A DNA stretch of 64,000 nt from Bog-473 sp963787485 (GTDB lineage Bacteria; Actinomycetota; Acidimicrobiia; Acidimicrobiales; RAAP-2): NCBI GenBank assembly GCA_963787485.1, contig CAWBDF010000002.1, forward strand, positions 310,001 through 374,000. The letters are read 5' to 3'. The position numbers and the translations under genes are program-made. Positions 1-8,269 of the stretch are shown here, piece after piece. The notes beneath the pieces were generated by a model that had not been told where the DNA came from, did not search any database, and saw only the letters and a program-made list of their open reading frames with translations. How positions within the stretch are numbered: the first letter of the stretch is position 1; each line of letters begins with the position of its first letter.

Positions 1-1894
1 ACTGGCCGGTCAGGGTCAGGCCCTCCGGACCGTCGGACACGCTGGCTTCGACGAAGAGCACGTCGCCGCCGGCGCCCGTGACGGCCAGACCGGTCACCAC
101 ACCGGGCACGCTCGTCCGGTCCGCCGGCTCGAAGAAGAAGTGCGGGCGACCGAGCCACCCTCGCACGTCGTCGGTGTCGACCACGACCGGCGCCTGGCGG
201 TCACCCGAGGCCAGCTTCGTCGCCACCTTGCGCAGGAGCTTTCCGAGCTCTCGCTCCAGGTTCCGCACCCCGGCCTCACGGGTGTAGTCGGCCACGATGG
301 CGCGCAGCGCGCCGTCGGTGAGCTCGACCTCGTCCTCACGCAACGCCGCTCGGGTGAGCTGGCGCCGCAGGAGGTGGTGGCGGGCGATCGAGACCTTCTC
401 GGTCTCGGTGTACCCGTCAATCCGGATCACCTCCATGCGGTCGAGCAGCGCTCCGGGGATGGTCTCGATCACGTTGGCCGTGGCGATGAAGAGCACCCGT
501 GACAAGTCGAGGTCCACCTCCAGGTAGTGGTCCCGGAAGGTGTGGTTCTGGGCCGGGTCGAGCACTTCGAGCAGCGCCGAAGAGGGGTCACCCCGGAAGT
601 CGGTTCCGAGCTTGTCCACTTCGTCGAGCACGATGACCGGGTTCATGGTGCCGGCCTCGCGCAGGGCGCGCACCAGCCGTCCGGCCTGAGCGCCCACGTA
701 GGTCCGACGGTGCCCGCGGATCTCGGCTTCGTCACGCACCCCGCCGAGCGACACGCGGACGAACGAGCGACCCAGGGCGTTGGCCACCGACTCGCCGAGC
801 GAGGTCTTGCCGACCCCGGGAGGACCCACGAGCGCCAGGATCGCGCCCGAGCCGCGCCCGTCGACGGGCGCCAGCCCGCGCTCGGCCTGCAGCTTCCGCA
901 CGGCCAAGTGCTCCAAAATCCGTTCTTTGACGTCCTCGAGCCCGTCGTGATCGGCCTCGAGGATCCGCGACGCCTCGTTGATGTCGAGGCGGTCCTCGGA
1001 CTCCACGCCCCAGGGCACCTCGAACACCGTGTCGAGCCAGGAGCGGATCCAGCCGGTCTCGGGGCTCTGGTCACTCGTGCGCTCGAGCTTGTCGACCTCC
1101 CGCTCGACCGCCTTGCGAACGTGCTCGGGCAGCTCGCGCTCGGCGATCTTGGCCCGATAGTCGTCGGGGTCGGCCCCTTCGGCGTCGCCCTTCTCACCAC
1201 CGAGCTCCTTGAGCTCCTTGCGAATGGCCTCGAGCTGGCGTCGCAACAGGAACTCGCGCTGGGTCTTCTCCATGCCCTCTTCGACGTCCGTCTTGATCTT
1301 CTCCCTGAGAGCCAGGTCGGCCAGGGTGTCACGCGCCCATCCGAGCACCAACCTGAGCCGCGCCTCGACGTCAACGGTCTCGAGCACCTCGACCTTCTGG
1401 CTCAGCGAGAGATCGGGCGAGTAGCCCGAGACGTCCGCCAGACGGCCGGCTTCGGTGATGTCGCGCAGCTGTGCGGCGACCCGGCCGGCGCCCCGGGTGT
1501 GCAGGATGTTCTCGAGCACGGCGCGGTACTCCCGGGCCAGGTCCTGAACGGCCTGGGTCGGCTCGGGTTCGGCGAGCGGCTCGGCCTCCACCCACAGCGC
1601 GTCGCCCGTCCCTGGCACCCCCGTACCGATCACGGCGCGGCTGTCACCACGGATGGCCACGGCGGCCAGACCACCGGGCAGCTCTCCTTCTTCCATGACC
1701 TCGGCGATCACTCCGACGGCGGCGAAGCGCCCCTCGATGTGGGGCACCAGCAGAAGCCGGCCACCCGCAGATCGGGCAGACTCGACCGCGGCCCGGGCCT
1801 CGTCCGACTCGAGCGCCATGGTGAAGACCATCCCGGGCAGCACCACCCCTGAGGTCAAGGGTAGCAATGGGAGTGTCACGTTCTCGTTCGTCAT
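1..1894 (-). CDS. lon: ATP-dependent Lon protease, C-terminus cut by window edge
   Basis: Reverse-strand gene starting with ATG at 1894 and still open at base 1, so about 631 codons are visible and the C-terminal part of the protease domain, with the catalytic Ser-Lys dyad, lies outside. The N-terminus (MTNENVTLPLLPLTSGVVLP) is the LON substrate-binding domain. Walker A GPPGVGKTS falls near residue 355, the same place as in E. coli Lon, followed by a Walker B region reading VIVLDEVDKLG. Lon is a cytosolic homo-oligomeric AAA+ protease that degrades damaged and regulatory proteins. An AGGGA ribosome site lies a few bases upstream. It is divergent from the DUF3039 gene across about 207 bp. The long plus-strand frame inside it is a shadow. 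Confidence 0.96.
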   Translation of the reverse strand, partial: MTNENVTLPLLPLTSGVVLPGMVFTMALESDEARAAVESARSAGGRLLLVPHIEGRFAAVGVIAEVMEEGELPGGLAAVAIRGDSRAVIGTGVPGTGDALWVEAEPLAEPEPTQAVQDLAREYRAVLENILHTRGAGRVAAQLRDITEAGRLADVSGYSPDLSLSQKVEVLETVDVEARLRLVLGWARDTLADLALREKIKTDVEEGMEKTQREFLLRRQLEAIRKELKELGGEKGDAEGADPDDYRAKIAERELPEHVRKAVEREVDKLERTSDQSPETGWIRSWLDTVFEVPWGVESEDRLDINEASRILEADHDGLEDVKERILEHLAVRKLQAERGLAPVDGRGSGAILALVGPPGVGKTSLGESVANALGRSFVRVSLGGVRDEAEIRGHRRTYVGAQAGRLVRALREAGTMNPVIVLDEVDKLGTDFRGDPSSALLEVLDPAQNHTFRDHYLEVDLDLSRVLFIATANVIETIPGALLDRMEVIRIDGYTETEKVSIARHHLLRRQLTRAALREDEVELTDGALRAIVADYTREAGVRNLERELGKLLRKVATKLASGDRQAPVVVDTDDVRGWLGRPHFFFEPADRTSVPGVVTGLAVTGAGGDVLFVEASVSDGPEGLTLTGQ

Positions 1895-2101
1895 CTGGTT
1901 CCCTTCGGGTTCCATCTCTCTTCTTCTCTTCGACCGTTTTTCTCTGACTGGTCAACAACCCGGGCCGTCCGGGGATTCCCGGCGGGGACCCCAGTCAGCA
2001 CGGGCCCGGCTGGCTGGTGAATCCGCCGCCAACCCGAGGAACAAGGCAACCGGTCTCGCGCCGCGTCCATTCCGACGCAGAACGGGACGTACGCTGGCCC
2101 G

Positions 2102-2416
2102 GTGACCGATGCGGCCGCATCGCTCGAACCCGGACCCTCGGCCAGTCCGACCCTGGCGCCCGCCCGTCCGGCACCCGATCTCGACGAGGGCGACCACGAC
2201 CGAATGGCCCACATCGTCTTGGAGGGCTACACGCCGAAGGACGGCGAATTCGTTTCGGTCGGTCCGAGCGTCGTCGAGGGCATGGTGAACCGGACCCCGG
2301 TTCGAGCCCTGTGCGGCAAGGAGTGGGTACCCGGTCGCGACCCGGGGCGCTACGGGCTCTGCCCGACCTGCAAGGAGATCGCCGAGTCGATGGGGTGGCG
2401 GGTCCCGAGCGGCTGA
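2102..2416 (+). CDS. DUF3039 family protein
   Basis: A 104-residue protein with a GTG start. The N-terminal 30 residues are Pro/Ala-rich and probably disordered. The core has the DUF3039 pattern: RMAHIV near residue 34, then ALCGKEWVPGRDP and a second CPTC near the C-terminus. The Cys residues (CGK and CPTC) suggest a small metal-binding fold. This family is restricted to Actinomycetota and has no established function; it is cytosolic by sequence. It is divergent from lon, which is the only contextual hint. The family assignment is from recall of the motif and is fairly secure. Confidence 0.85.
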   Translation: MTDAAASLEPGPSASPTLAPARPAPDLDEGDHDRMAHIVLEGYTPKDGEFVSVGPSVVEGMVNRTPVRALCGKEWVPGRDPGRYGLCPTCKEIAESMGWRVPSG

Positions 2417-2577
2417 TTTCGGCCCGGCTGTGGCCGCGCCGTGTGACACAGTCTGGGACTCGAACAGCCGGCTCGGTCCGTCCTGATCCGCTCCACCCGT
2501 GCACGCCCGGGCCATCCGTGGTTGCATGTTCGTCGGCGACGACCCTCGTCACGTCGCCGACAGGGAGGGAATCCATC

Positions 2578-2964
2578 ATGGAACAGAAAGGTGAAGGCTG
2601 GCTGGTCTTCGCGGCCATCGTGCTCGGCATCGGGGGGATCATGAGGATCTTCGATGCGATCTGGGCCTTCCGATACCACGGCATCATCCCCGAGAACCTG
2701 CAGGGAGCCATCTTCGGCCACAGCCTCAAGACCTACGGTTGGGTCTACCTGGTCGTCGGGATCGTGTTGATCCTCGCCGCCCTCGGGGTCGTGGCCCGTT
2801 CACAGATCAGCCGCTGGATCGGCATGGCCGCCGGCGTGATCGCCGCCGTGAGCGCCGTGTGGTGGATGCCGTACTACCCGGTGTGGTCGATCACCTACGT
2901 CGCCCTCGGGGTGCTGGTGGTCTACGGCCTCGCCGCCTACGGATCTCGCGAGGTCACGGCCTGA
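2578..2964 (+). CDS. Small four-helix integral membrane protein (DUF7144-like)
   Basis: A 128-residue protein starting at ATG 2578 (MEQKGEGWLVFAAIVLGIGG), chosen because AGGGAGGG sits just upstream; the same frame is open further upstream but that part is not protein-like. Four hydrophobic segments are visible (about residues 10-28, 54-75, 79-97 and 101-121), with short loops and no catalytic motif. The pattern of GW near the N-terminus and WxxPYYPxWS between helices 3 and 4 matches a common actinobacterial membrane family annotated as DUF7144. The function is unknown. Confidence 0.75.
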   Translation: MEQKGEGWLVFAAIVLGIGGIMRIFDAIWAFRYHGIIPENLQGAIFGHSLKTYGWVYLVVGIVLILAALGVVARSQISRWIGMAAGVIAAVSAVWWMPYYPVWSITYVALGVLVVYGLAAYGSREVTA

Positions 2965-3021
2965 AGCTGACGCATCCGACCAACCCCCAATTCGCGGGGG
3001 ACCTTGGGTAATGTCGCCCGA

Positions 3022-3927
3022 ATGGTCGTGCGAGGCATCGGAGCAGTCGGTCTCCGCGCGACCGAGGTTCTCTTCGAGAGCAGCTCCGAGGGCGTCCTCT
3101 TCTCGTCGGCCGAGGGCTCCGTGCAGGCAGCCAACCGGGCGGCCGGCACCACGCTCGACCGCGACCCCGACGAGATGACTGGCCTCACGCTGGAAGGTCC
3201 CGACGGACTGGCCGACCAAGAGGACCCGCGCTGGAGCATCCTCGCCGCCGAGCGCGATCGCACCGGCTCGGCCGTCGGCGTCGTCCGTCTGCGCCGAGGC
3301 GACGGGCGGTTCGCCGATTTCGAGGTGACGCTACGGTCGTTTCAGGCCGAGGACGGGTCGGCCCAGTGTTGCACCCTGGTGCGGGACATTGCGGGCCGCA
3401 TGGCGGTCGAGCGCGAGATGGAGGAGCTCAGCGCCCGCCTGCTCCAACTCTCGCGGGTCGACGACCTGACCGGATTCCAGAACCGGCGGGGCCTGATCAC
3501 CGCCGGCACCGACCTGCTGCAACGGGCGGACCGGGAGAACGCGCTGGTCTCCGTCTTGTACGTCGACGTGCGCAATGTCAAGGAGCTGAACGAACGTCTG
3601 GGGCATTTCGCCGGCGACGCTGCGCTCCAGGCCGTGGCGCGAGCGTTGACCGTCACGTTCCACCGGAGCGACGTCCTCGCCCGCGTCGGCGGGACCACCT
3701 TCGCCGTGCTGTCACTCGATGTCACCCGCACCGGGGTCGACGCCCCGGTGGCCTGTATCCGGACCCACCTCCGGGCGCCCGACACCGTCTCCTTCATCGG
3801 GGCCGGGGTGGACGTCGCCTTCGGCTCGACCACTCGCTACCCGGACGATCCCACCTCGCTCGAGGACCTGGTGACTCGAGCCGACCGGGCCCGGACCTCG
3901 TCAGACGACCCTGACCTGGGCTTCTAA
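3022..3927 (+). CDS. PAS-GGDEF protein with degenerate GGDEF motif
   Basis: About 301 residues from ATG 3022; a TTG at 3004 in the same frame is an alternative. Residues 15-125 look like a PAS sensor (SSSEGVLFSSAEGSVQAANR), followed by a short helical linker and a GGDEF domain opening with LSRVDDLTGFQNRRGLI. The signature that should read GG(D/E)EF is GGTTF at residues 223-227, so the metal- and GTP-binding acidic residues are missing and diguanylate cyclase activity is unlikely. It may act as a GTP or c-di-GMP sensor or be vestigial. It lies just upstream of the sulfate importer on the same strand, with no evidence of a functional link. Confidence 0.85.
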   Translation: MVVRGIGAVGLRATEVLFESSSEGVLFSSAEGSVQAANRAAGTTLDRDPDEMTGLTLEGPDGLADQEDPRWSILAAERDRTGSAVGVVRLRRGDGRFADFEVTLRSFQAEDGSAQCCTLVRDIAGRMAVEREMEELSARLLQLSRVDDLTGFQNRRGLITAGTDLLQRADRENALVSVLYVDVRNVKELNERLGHFAGDAALQAVARALTVTFHRSDVLARVGGTTFAVLSLDVTRTGVDAPVACIRTHLRAPDTVSFIGAGVDVAFGSTTRYPDDPTSLEDLVTRADRARTSSDDPDLGF

Positions 3928-3933
3928 AATATG

Positions 3934-3954
3934 ACTAAATAGCTTGTATTTAGT
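3934..3954. promoter_or_regulatory. AT-rich perfect inverted repeat upstream of the sulfate importer
   Basis: ACTAAATA, a 5-base spacer GCTTG, then TATTTAGT: an 8-bp perfect inverted repeat in an otherwise GC-rich region, 26 bases upstream of the sbp start codon. The size and place fit an operator for a dimeric repressor or activator of sulfur assimilation. The regulator is not identified here. A similar TCTAAAAT string occurs just upstream (3923-3930) and again after cysA near 7839. Confidence 0.55.
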
Positions 3955-3979
3955 ATTTCAGGTGGATTACAGTCCTGGG

Positions 3980-5014
3980 ATGCTGAACTTGAGGTCTCCC
4001 CAGAACCCGTCCCGCCGGCTTCGTCGCCGTCTCACCGCCGGGACGCTCACCCTCGCCCCTCTCGCCCTCGCCCTGGGCGCGGCCGTCCCGGCCGGCGCTC
4101 AGCCCGGGGGGACGGTGAACCTGGTGGCCTACTCGACCCCCAAGCCCGCCTACACCGTGCTGGCGACCGACTTCGCCAAGACCAGTGCCGGGTCCGGGGT
4201 GACCGTGTCGCCCTCGTTCGGGCCCTCGGGCACGCAGGCCACCTCGGTGGTGGACGGCCTGCCCGCCGACCTGGTCAACTTCTCGCTCTCCCCCGACATG
4301 ACCAAGCTGGTCAAGGCCGGCCTGGTGTCGAGCTCGTGGGACAAGGGGTCGACCAAGGGCATGGTCACCGACTCAATCGTGTCGTTCGTGGTGCGGCCGG
4401 GGAACCCGAAGCACATCACCACCTGGGCCGACCTGGTGAAGTCCGGTGTCGGGGTCATTACGCCCAACGTCTTCAGCTCCGGGAGCGCCAAGTGGAACCT
4501 GATGGCGGCTTACGGAGCCGAGCTGCACCTGGGCAAGACCCCGGCGCAGGCGCAGACGTACCTGGGCAAGCTGCTGCACGACGCCGTGGCCCAGCCGACG
4601 AGCGCCAGCGCGGCCTTGCAGACCTTCCTCTCGGGGCAAGGCGACGTGCTGCTCGATTACGAGTCCGACGCGCTCTACGCCAAGTCCAAGGGCGAGGCGG
4701 TCGACATCGTCACCCCGCCCCAGACCATCCTCATTGAGAACCCGATCGCCGTGACCAAGTCGGCCAGCACCGCGGCCAAGGCGTTCGAGACCTACCTTCT
4801 CTCGCGGGCCGGCCAGACGGTGTGGGGCCAGCAGGGCTACCGCCCGGTGCTCCCCTCGGTGGCGGCCAAATTCCATTTCCCCAAGCCCAAGACCCTGTTC
4901 ACCATCAACTCACTGGGCGGATGGACCTCGGTCAACTCAAAGTTCTTCGACCCCCAGACCGGCGTGGTGGCCAGGGTCGAACAGGGGCTGGGTGTCTCGA
5001 CGGCCAGCGGGTAG
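3980..5014 (+). CDS. sbp: Sulfate ABC transporter substrate-binding protein
   Basis: About 344 residues from ATG 3980 (MLNLRSPQNPS). An Arg-rich n-region and hydrophobic core ending in AVPAGAQ form a Sec signal peptide with a likely cleavage after AGA. There is no lipobox Cys, unusual for a binding protein in a Gram-positive lineage. The mature protein begins VNLVAYSTPKPAYTVL, the hallmark of the Sbp/CysP sulfate-thiosulfate family, and contains the conserved SFGPSGTQ and LPADLVNFSL segments that line the oxyanion pocket. It is the first gene of the sbp-cysT-cysW-cysA operon and delivers sulfate or thiosulfate to the permease. An in-frame TTG at 3944 lies inside the upstream palindrome and is unlikely to be used. 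Confidence 0.93.
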   Translation: MLNLRSPQNPSRRLRRRLTAGTLTLAPLALALGAAVPAGAQPGGTVNLVAYSTPKPAYTVLATDFAKTSAGSGVTVSPSFGPSGTQATSVVDGLPADLVNFSLSPDMTKLVKAGLVSSSWDKGSTKGMVTDSIVSFVVRPGNPKHITTWADLVKSGVGVITPNVFSSGSAKWNLMAAYGAELHLGKTPAQAQTYLGKLLHDAVAQPTSASAALQTFLSGQGDVLLDYESDALYAKSKGEAVDIVTPPQTILIENPIAVTKSASTAAKAFETYLLSRAGQTVWGQQGYRPVLPSVAAKFHFPKPKTLFTINSLGGWTSVNSKFFDPQTGVVARVEQGLGVSTASG

Positions 5015-5083
5015 GCCAGCCGCGGCTTGGATACGACAGGTCAGGGACTCCGGTCGGAGTGGCCAACAGGTAGAAAGGTGACC

Positions 5084-5983
5084 GTGACGGACGCCGGAGC
5101 CAGCGCCGGCGTACCCGTGACACCCCAGCTGGCGCACCCCGTGGGGTTGGCCCGGCCGACCTCTCGCCGCGGCAGGCGCTCGGTGGGGACCGCGGTCGCC
5201 CGGGTGGGCGGCCCGGCACTGGCCGTCACCTACCTGTCGCTGCTGGTGCTGCTCCCCCTGGCCGCCCTCCTGTCCAAGGCGCTCAGCGGAGGGTGGTCCC
5301 CCTTCTGGGCGGCGGTGACCCAGCCCGAGGCGGTGGCGGCCCTCGAGCTGACCCTGGCGGCCTCGGCCATCGTCGCCGTGGTCAACTCCTTCGCCGGAAT
5401 GGCCATCGCCTTCGTGCTGGTGCGTGACGACTTCCGCGGGAAGGCGTTGGTGAGCGCGGTCATCGACCTCCCCTTCGCCCTCCCCACGGTGGTAGCCGGG
5501 CTCACGCTGCTGGCGCTCTACGGGCCCCACAGCCCCTTCCACGTCAACCTGGCCGGCACCCGCCTCGGGGTCGGCGCGGCCCTTGCCTTCGTCACCCTGC
5601 CCTTCTGTGTCCGCAGCGTCCAACCGGTGCTGGCCGAGCTCGATCCCGAGACCGAAGAGGCCGCCGCGTCCCTCGGCGCCACGCCGCGTCAAGTGCTGCG
5701 CCGAGTCATCCTGCCGGGCATTGTGCCCGCGGTGCTGGCCGGCGCGGGGCTGGCCTTCGCCCGGGCGGTGGGCGAGTTCGGGTCGGTCGTCCTGATTTCG
5801 GCGAACCTGCCGTTCAAGACCGAGGTCGCCTCCTCGTGGATCTACAGCCTCACCCAGAGCGATGCCCCCGACGCCCTGTCGGCCGCGAGCGCCGTGTCCG
5901 TCGTCCTGGTGGCCGTCTCGCTGCTCGTGCTCCTCGGCATCGGCTGGGCCCGACGCCGCTTCGACGTGCCGGAGACGGTGTGA
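5084..5983 (+). CDS. cysT: Sulfate ABC transporter permease CysT
   Basis: Inner-membrane permease of the sulfate importer, about 299 residues. The GTG at 5084 is preferred because GAAAGG precedes it by five bases; GTG 5078 is also possible. There are six hydrophobic segments. The cytoplasmic coupling loop carries the permease EAA motif (EEAAASLGATPRQVLRRVILPGI, shown here only as a reference to residues about 188-210). The segment GEFGSVVLISANLPF is typical of CysT/CysU. Its stop overlaps the cysW start by 4 bases (GTGA), indicating translational coupling. It pairs with CysW to form the channel. Confidence 0.93.
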   Translation: MTDAGASAGVPVTPQLAHPVGLARPTSRRGRRSVGTAVARVGGPALAVTYLSLLVLLPLAALLSKALSGGWSPFWAAVTQPEAVAALELTLAASAIVAVVNSFAGMAIAFVLVRDDFRGKALVSAVIDLPFALPTVVAGLTLLALYGPHSPFHVNLAGTRLGVGAALAFVTLPFCVRSVQPVLAELDPETEEAAASLGATPRQVLRRVILPGIVPAVLAGAGLAFARAVGEFGSVVLISANLPFKTEVASSWIYSLTQSDAPDALSAASAVSVVLVAVSLLVLLGIGWARRRFDVPETV

Positions 5984-6831
5984 GCGAGGGAGCGGTGCGA
6001 GGCGGCGGGCGGGCCCGACCGCGCTGGCGACTCCCCCTCCGGGTGGTCGTGCTGGCCTACCTCGGCCTGCTCGTCGTCCTGCCGGTGTCGACCGTGTTCT
6101 ACCGCGCCTTCGAGAATGGGCTCGCGGCGGCGTGGGACGCCCTCAGCTCGCCGGACGCCCTCCACGCCCTCTGGCTCACGCTGCTCGTGGCGGCGATCGC
6201 CGTGCCACTCAACACGGTGTTCGGGGTCGGCGTGTCCCTGATTCTGGCCCGCCACCGCTTCCCCGGGGCCTGGTTGCTCGACGCGCTGGTCGACATCCCC
6301 CTGGCCATCTCCCCCGTGGTCATCGGGCTCGCTCTCATCCTCGTCTACGGCAAGACCGGCTGGTTCGGGAACTGGCTGGCCGCCCGGGGCATCACGGTGA
6401 TCTTCTCGCTGCCCGGCATCATCATGGCCTCGGCCGCGGTCTCCCTCCCTTACGTGGTGCGCGAGGTGCTCCCCGTCCTTCAAGAGATCGGGACCGAGCA
6501 GGAGCAGGCGGCCCGGACCCTGGGCGCCGGGCCACTGGCCGTCTTCCGCCGCATCACCTTGCCCAACATCCGTCGTGGGCTGGCCTACGGGGTGACCTTG
6601 ACCACCGCCCGGGTGCTGGGGGAGTTCGGCGCGGTGGCCATCGTGTCGGGCGCCATCGCCGGCAAGACCGAGACCCTCACCCTGTTCATCTCCGACAGCA
6701 TCGACAACCTCGAGCCCACCAGCGCGTATGTGGGCGCGGTGGCGCTGTGCCTGGCCGCGCTGATCGTCCTGACGGTGCTCACGCTGACCGACCGTGGCCG
6801 CGAGGCCTGGCACTCGAAGGCCACCCTGTGA
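5980..6831 (+). CDS. cysW: Sulfate ABC transporter permease CysW
   Basis: About 283 residues from GTG 5980, overlapping the cysT stop by 4 bases. Six membrane segments are visible, starting with VVVLAYLGLLVVLPVSTVFY. The EAA loop reads EQAARTLGAGPLAVFRRITL and the following RVLGEFGAVAIVSG is diagnostic for CysW. It forms a heterodimeric channel with CysT and couples to CysA. Seventeen bases separate it from the cysA start. Confidence 0.93.
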   Translation: MSEGAVRGGGRARPRWRLPLRVVVLAYLGLLVVLPVSTVFYRAFENGLAAAWDALSSPDALHALWLTLLVAAIAVPLNTVFGVGVSLILARHRFPGAWLLDALVDIPLAISPVVIGLALILVYGKTGWFGNWLAARGITVIFSLPGIIMASAAVSLPYVVREVLPVLQEIGTEQEQAARTLGAGPLAVFRRITLPNIRRGLAYGVTLTTARVLGEFGAVAIVSGAIAGKTETLTLFISDSIDNLEPTSAYVGAVALCLAALIVLTVLTLTDRGREAWHSKATL

Positions 6832-6847
6832 CGATGAGGACCGGGCG

Positions 6848-7816
6848 GTGAGCATTCACGTCGAGTCCATCTCGAAGCGCTTCGGTGACGCCGTGGCGCT
6901 CGACGACGTGACCTTGGAGGTGCCCTCGGGCTCGCTCACCGCGCTCCTCGGCCCGAGCGGTGGCGGCAAATCCACACTGCTGCGCATCGTTGCCGGCCTC
7001 GACACGCCCGACAGCGGGACCGTGCGTATCGAGGGTGAAGACCTCACGTCGACCCCCGCCCGAAGCCGGGGGGTGGGGTTCTGCTTCCAGCACTACGCGG
7101 CGTTCCGCCACCTGACGGTGCGGCGCAACGTGGCCTTCGGACTCGAGATCAGGCGGCGCCCCAAGGCCGAGATCGCCACCCGGGTCGACGAGCTGCTGGA
7201 GCTCGTCGGACTGGCCCACCTGGGCGAGCGCTATCCCTCCCAGCTCTCGGGTGGCCAACGCCAGCGGATGGCCCTGGCCCGCGCCCTGGCCATCGAGCCG
7301 AAGGTCCTCCTCCTCGACGAGCCCTTCGGGGCGCTCGACGCCCAGGTCCGGACCCAGCTGCGCCAGTGGCTGCGCGACCTGCACGACACGCTCAACGTCA
7401 CCACCGTCCTGGTGACGCACGACCAGGAGGAGGCCATGGAGGTGGCGGACCGACTGGCGGTCATCAGTCACGGGCGGCTCGAGCAGGTGGGCAGTCCCGC
7501 CGACATGTACGACCATCCGGCCAACGAGTTCGTGTTGACCTTCCTCGGTCCGGCGACCCGCCTGGGCAGCGATTGGGTGCGGCCCCACGACCTGGTGGTG
7601 CACCGCGAGAATCAGGACGCACAGCCTCCGGGCGCCTCCCGAGGCACCGTGGCCCGGGTCACGTATCTCGGCTTCGAGGTCAGGGTCGACGTCGACCTGG
7701 CGGAGGGCGGCTCGTGCTGGGTCCAACTCAGCCGCGGCACCGCCGCCGAGCTCGCTCTGGAGCCCGGCGACCGCGTCTGGGTGGCGAGGGCGGACTCCGC
7801 CGTGCCTAGCGGCTGA
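6848..7816 (+). CDS. cysA: Sulfate/thiosulfate ABC transporter ATP-binding protein
   Basis: About 322 residues from GTG 6848. Walker A is GPSGGGKST, the signature is LSGGQRQR, Walker B is VLLLDEPFGALDA and the switch His is in VLVTHDQEEA. The C-terminal 90 residues form a TOBE-like regulatory domain, as in CysA and other CUT1/sulfate ATPases. It hydrolyses ATP on the cytosolic face to drive CysTW. It is the last gene of the operon; no classic hairpin terminator is evident after it, but an AT-rich patch follows at 7837-7853. Confidence 0.94.
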   Translation: MSIHVESISKRFGDAVALDDVTLEVPSGSLTALLGPSGGGKSTLLRIVAGLDTPDSGTVRIEGEDLTSTPARSRGVGFCFQHYAAFRHLTVRRNVAFGLEIRRRPKAEIATRVDELLELVGLAHLGERYPSQLSGGQRQRMALARALAIEPKVLLLDEPFGALDAQVRTQLRQWLRDLHDTLNVTTVLVTHDQEEAMEVADRLAVISHGRLEQVGSPADMYDHPANEFVLTFLGPATRLGSDWVRPHDLVVHRENQDAQPPGASRGTVARVTYLGFEVRVDVDLAEGGSCWVQLSRGTAAELALEPGDRVWVARADSAVPSG

Positions 7817-8025
7817 ATACCCGGCCGGGGAAGATTTGTCTAAAATTTGAGAAACGAGTCACCCCTCCGTCGGGCTCCGGCCGGCCGGTCCGACGGCATC
7901 CAAACTTGGAATGCGCTGAGGGGAACCCGCGAACCCTCAGGTCGGCGTACTGAGGCTCCACCGCCCAACCGCGGCCCGCGTCATGACGAGCCGCACCGAG
8001 CCTTTCCGGCAGACGTGAGGCGGCC

Positions 8026-8055
8026 TTGACAACGTTCACGGCCGAGGGGTACGGT
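8026..8055 (+). promoter_or_regulatory. Sigma-70-like promoter for the SARP regulator
   Basis: A consensus -35 TTGACA (8026-8031) is followed after 18 bases by TACGGT (8050-8055) as a -10. It lies in the 453-bp gene-free stretch between cysA and the SARP-like regulator, and would give a 5' leader of about 200 bases. The rest of that stretch (7817-8269) holds an AT-rich string at 7837-7853, a DnaA-box-like 9-mer and no convincing ORF. Confidence 0.5.
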
Positions 8056-8091
8056 CCCGAAAAACCTGCTCTACCAGGGACTTTGAGGGGG

Positions 8092-8100
8092 TTATCCACA
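8092..8100 (+). other. Perfect DnaA-box 9-mer (single)
   Basis: TTATCCACA exactly matches the strong DnaA-box consensus, inside the predicted leader of the SARP-like regulator. I see no second box nearby, so an origin is not supported; regulation by DnaA or chance are the alternatives. Confidence 0.35.
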
Positions 8101-8269
8101 GGAGGACGTCTGTCCGCCTGGCACGCGATAACCGGAGGCGGCACATGAGGCGCACGCTGTGCGCGCAACGGGCAAGGGCTGGCGGGAAACAGCCCTTGAC
8201 TGCGACCCACACCCGCCCGGGCGGACGCGGCCTCGCAGGCCAAATGCGCCTCTCTCGGGGTGAGCTGAG

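Noticed and set aside
527..1852. Long plus-strand open frame opposite lon
   Set aside because: It is the complement of a clear Lon coding frame with GC-rich codon structure; the translation has no protein character.
8092..8100. Replication origin
   Set aside because: Only one DnaA box, no dnaA/dnaN or AT-rich unwinding region.
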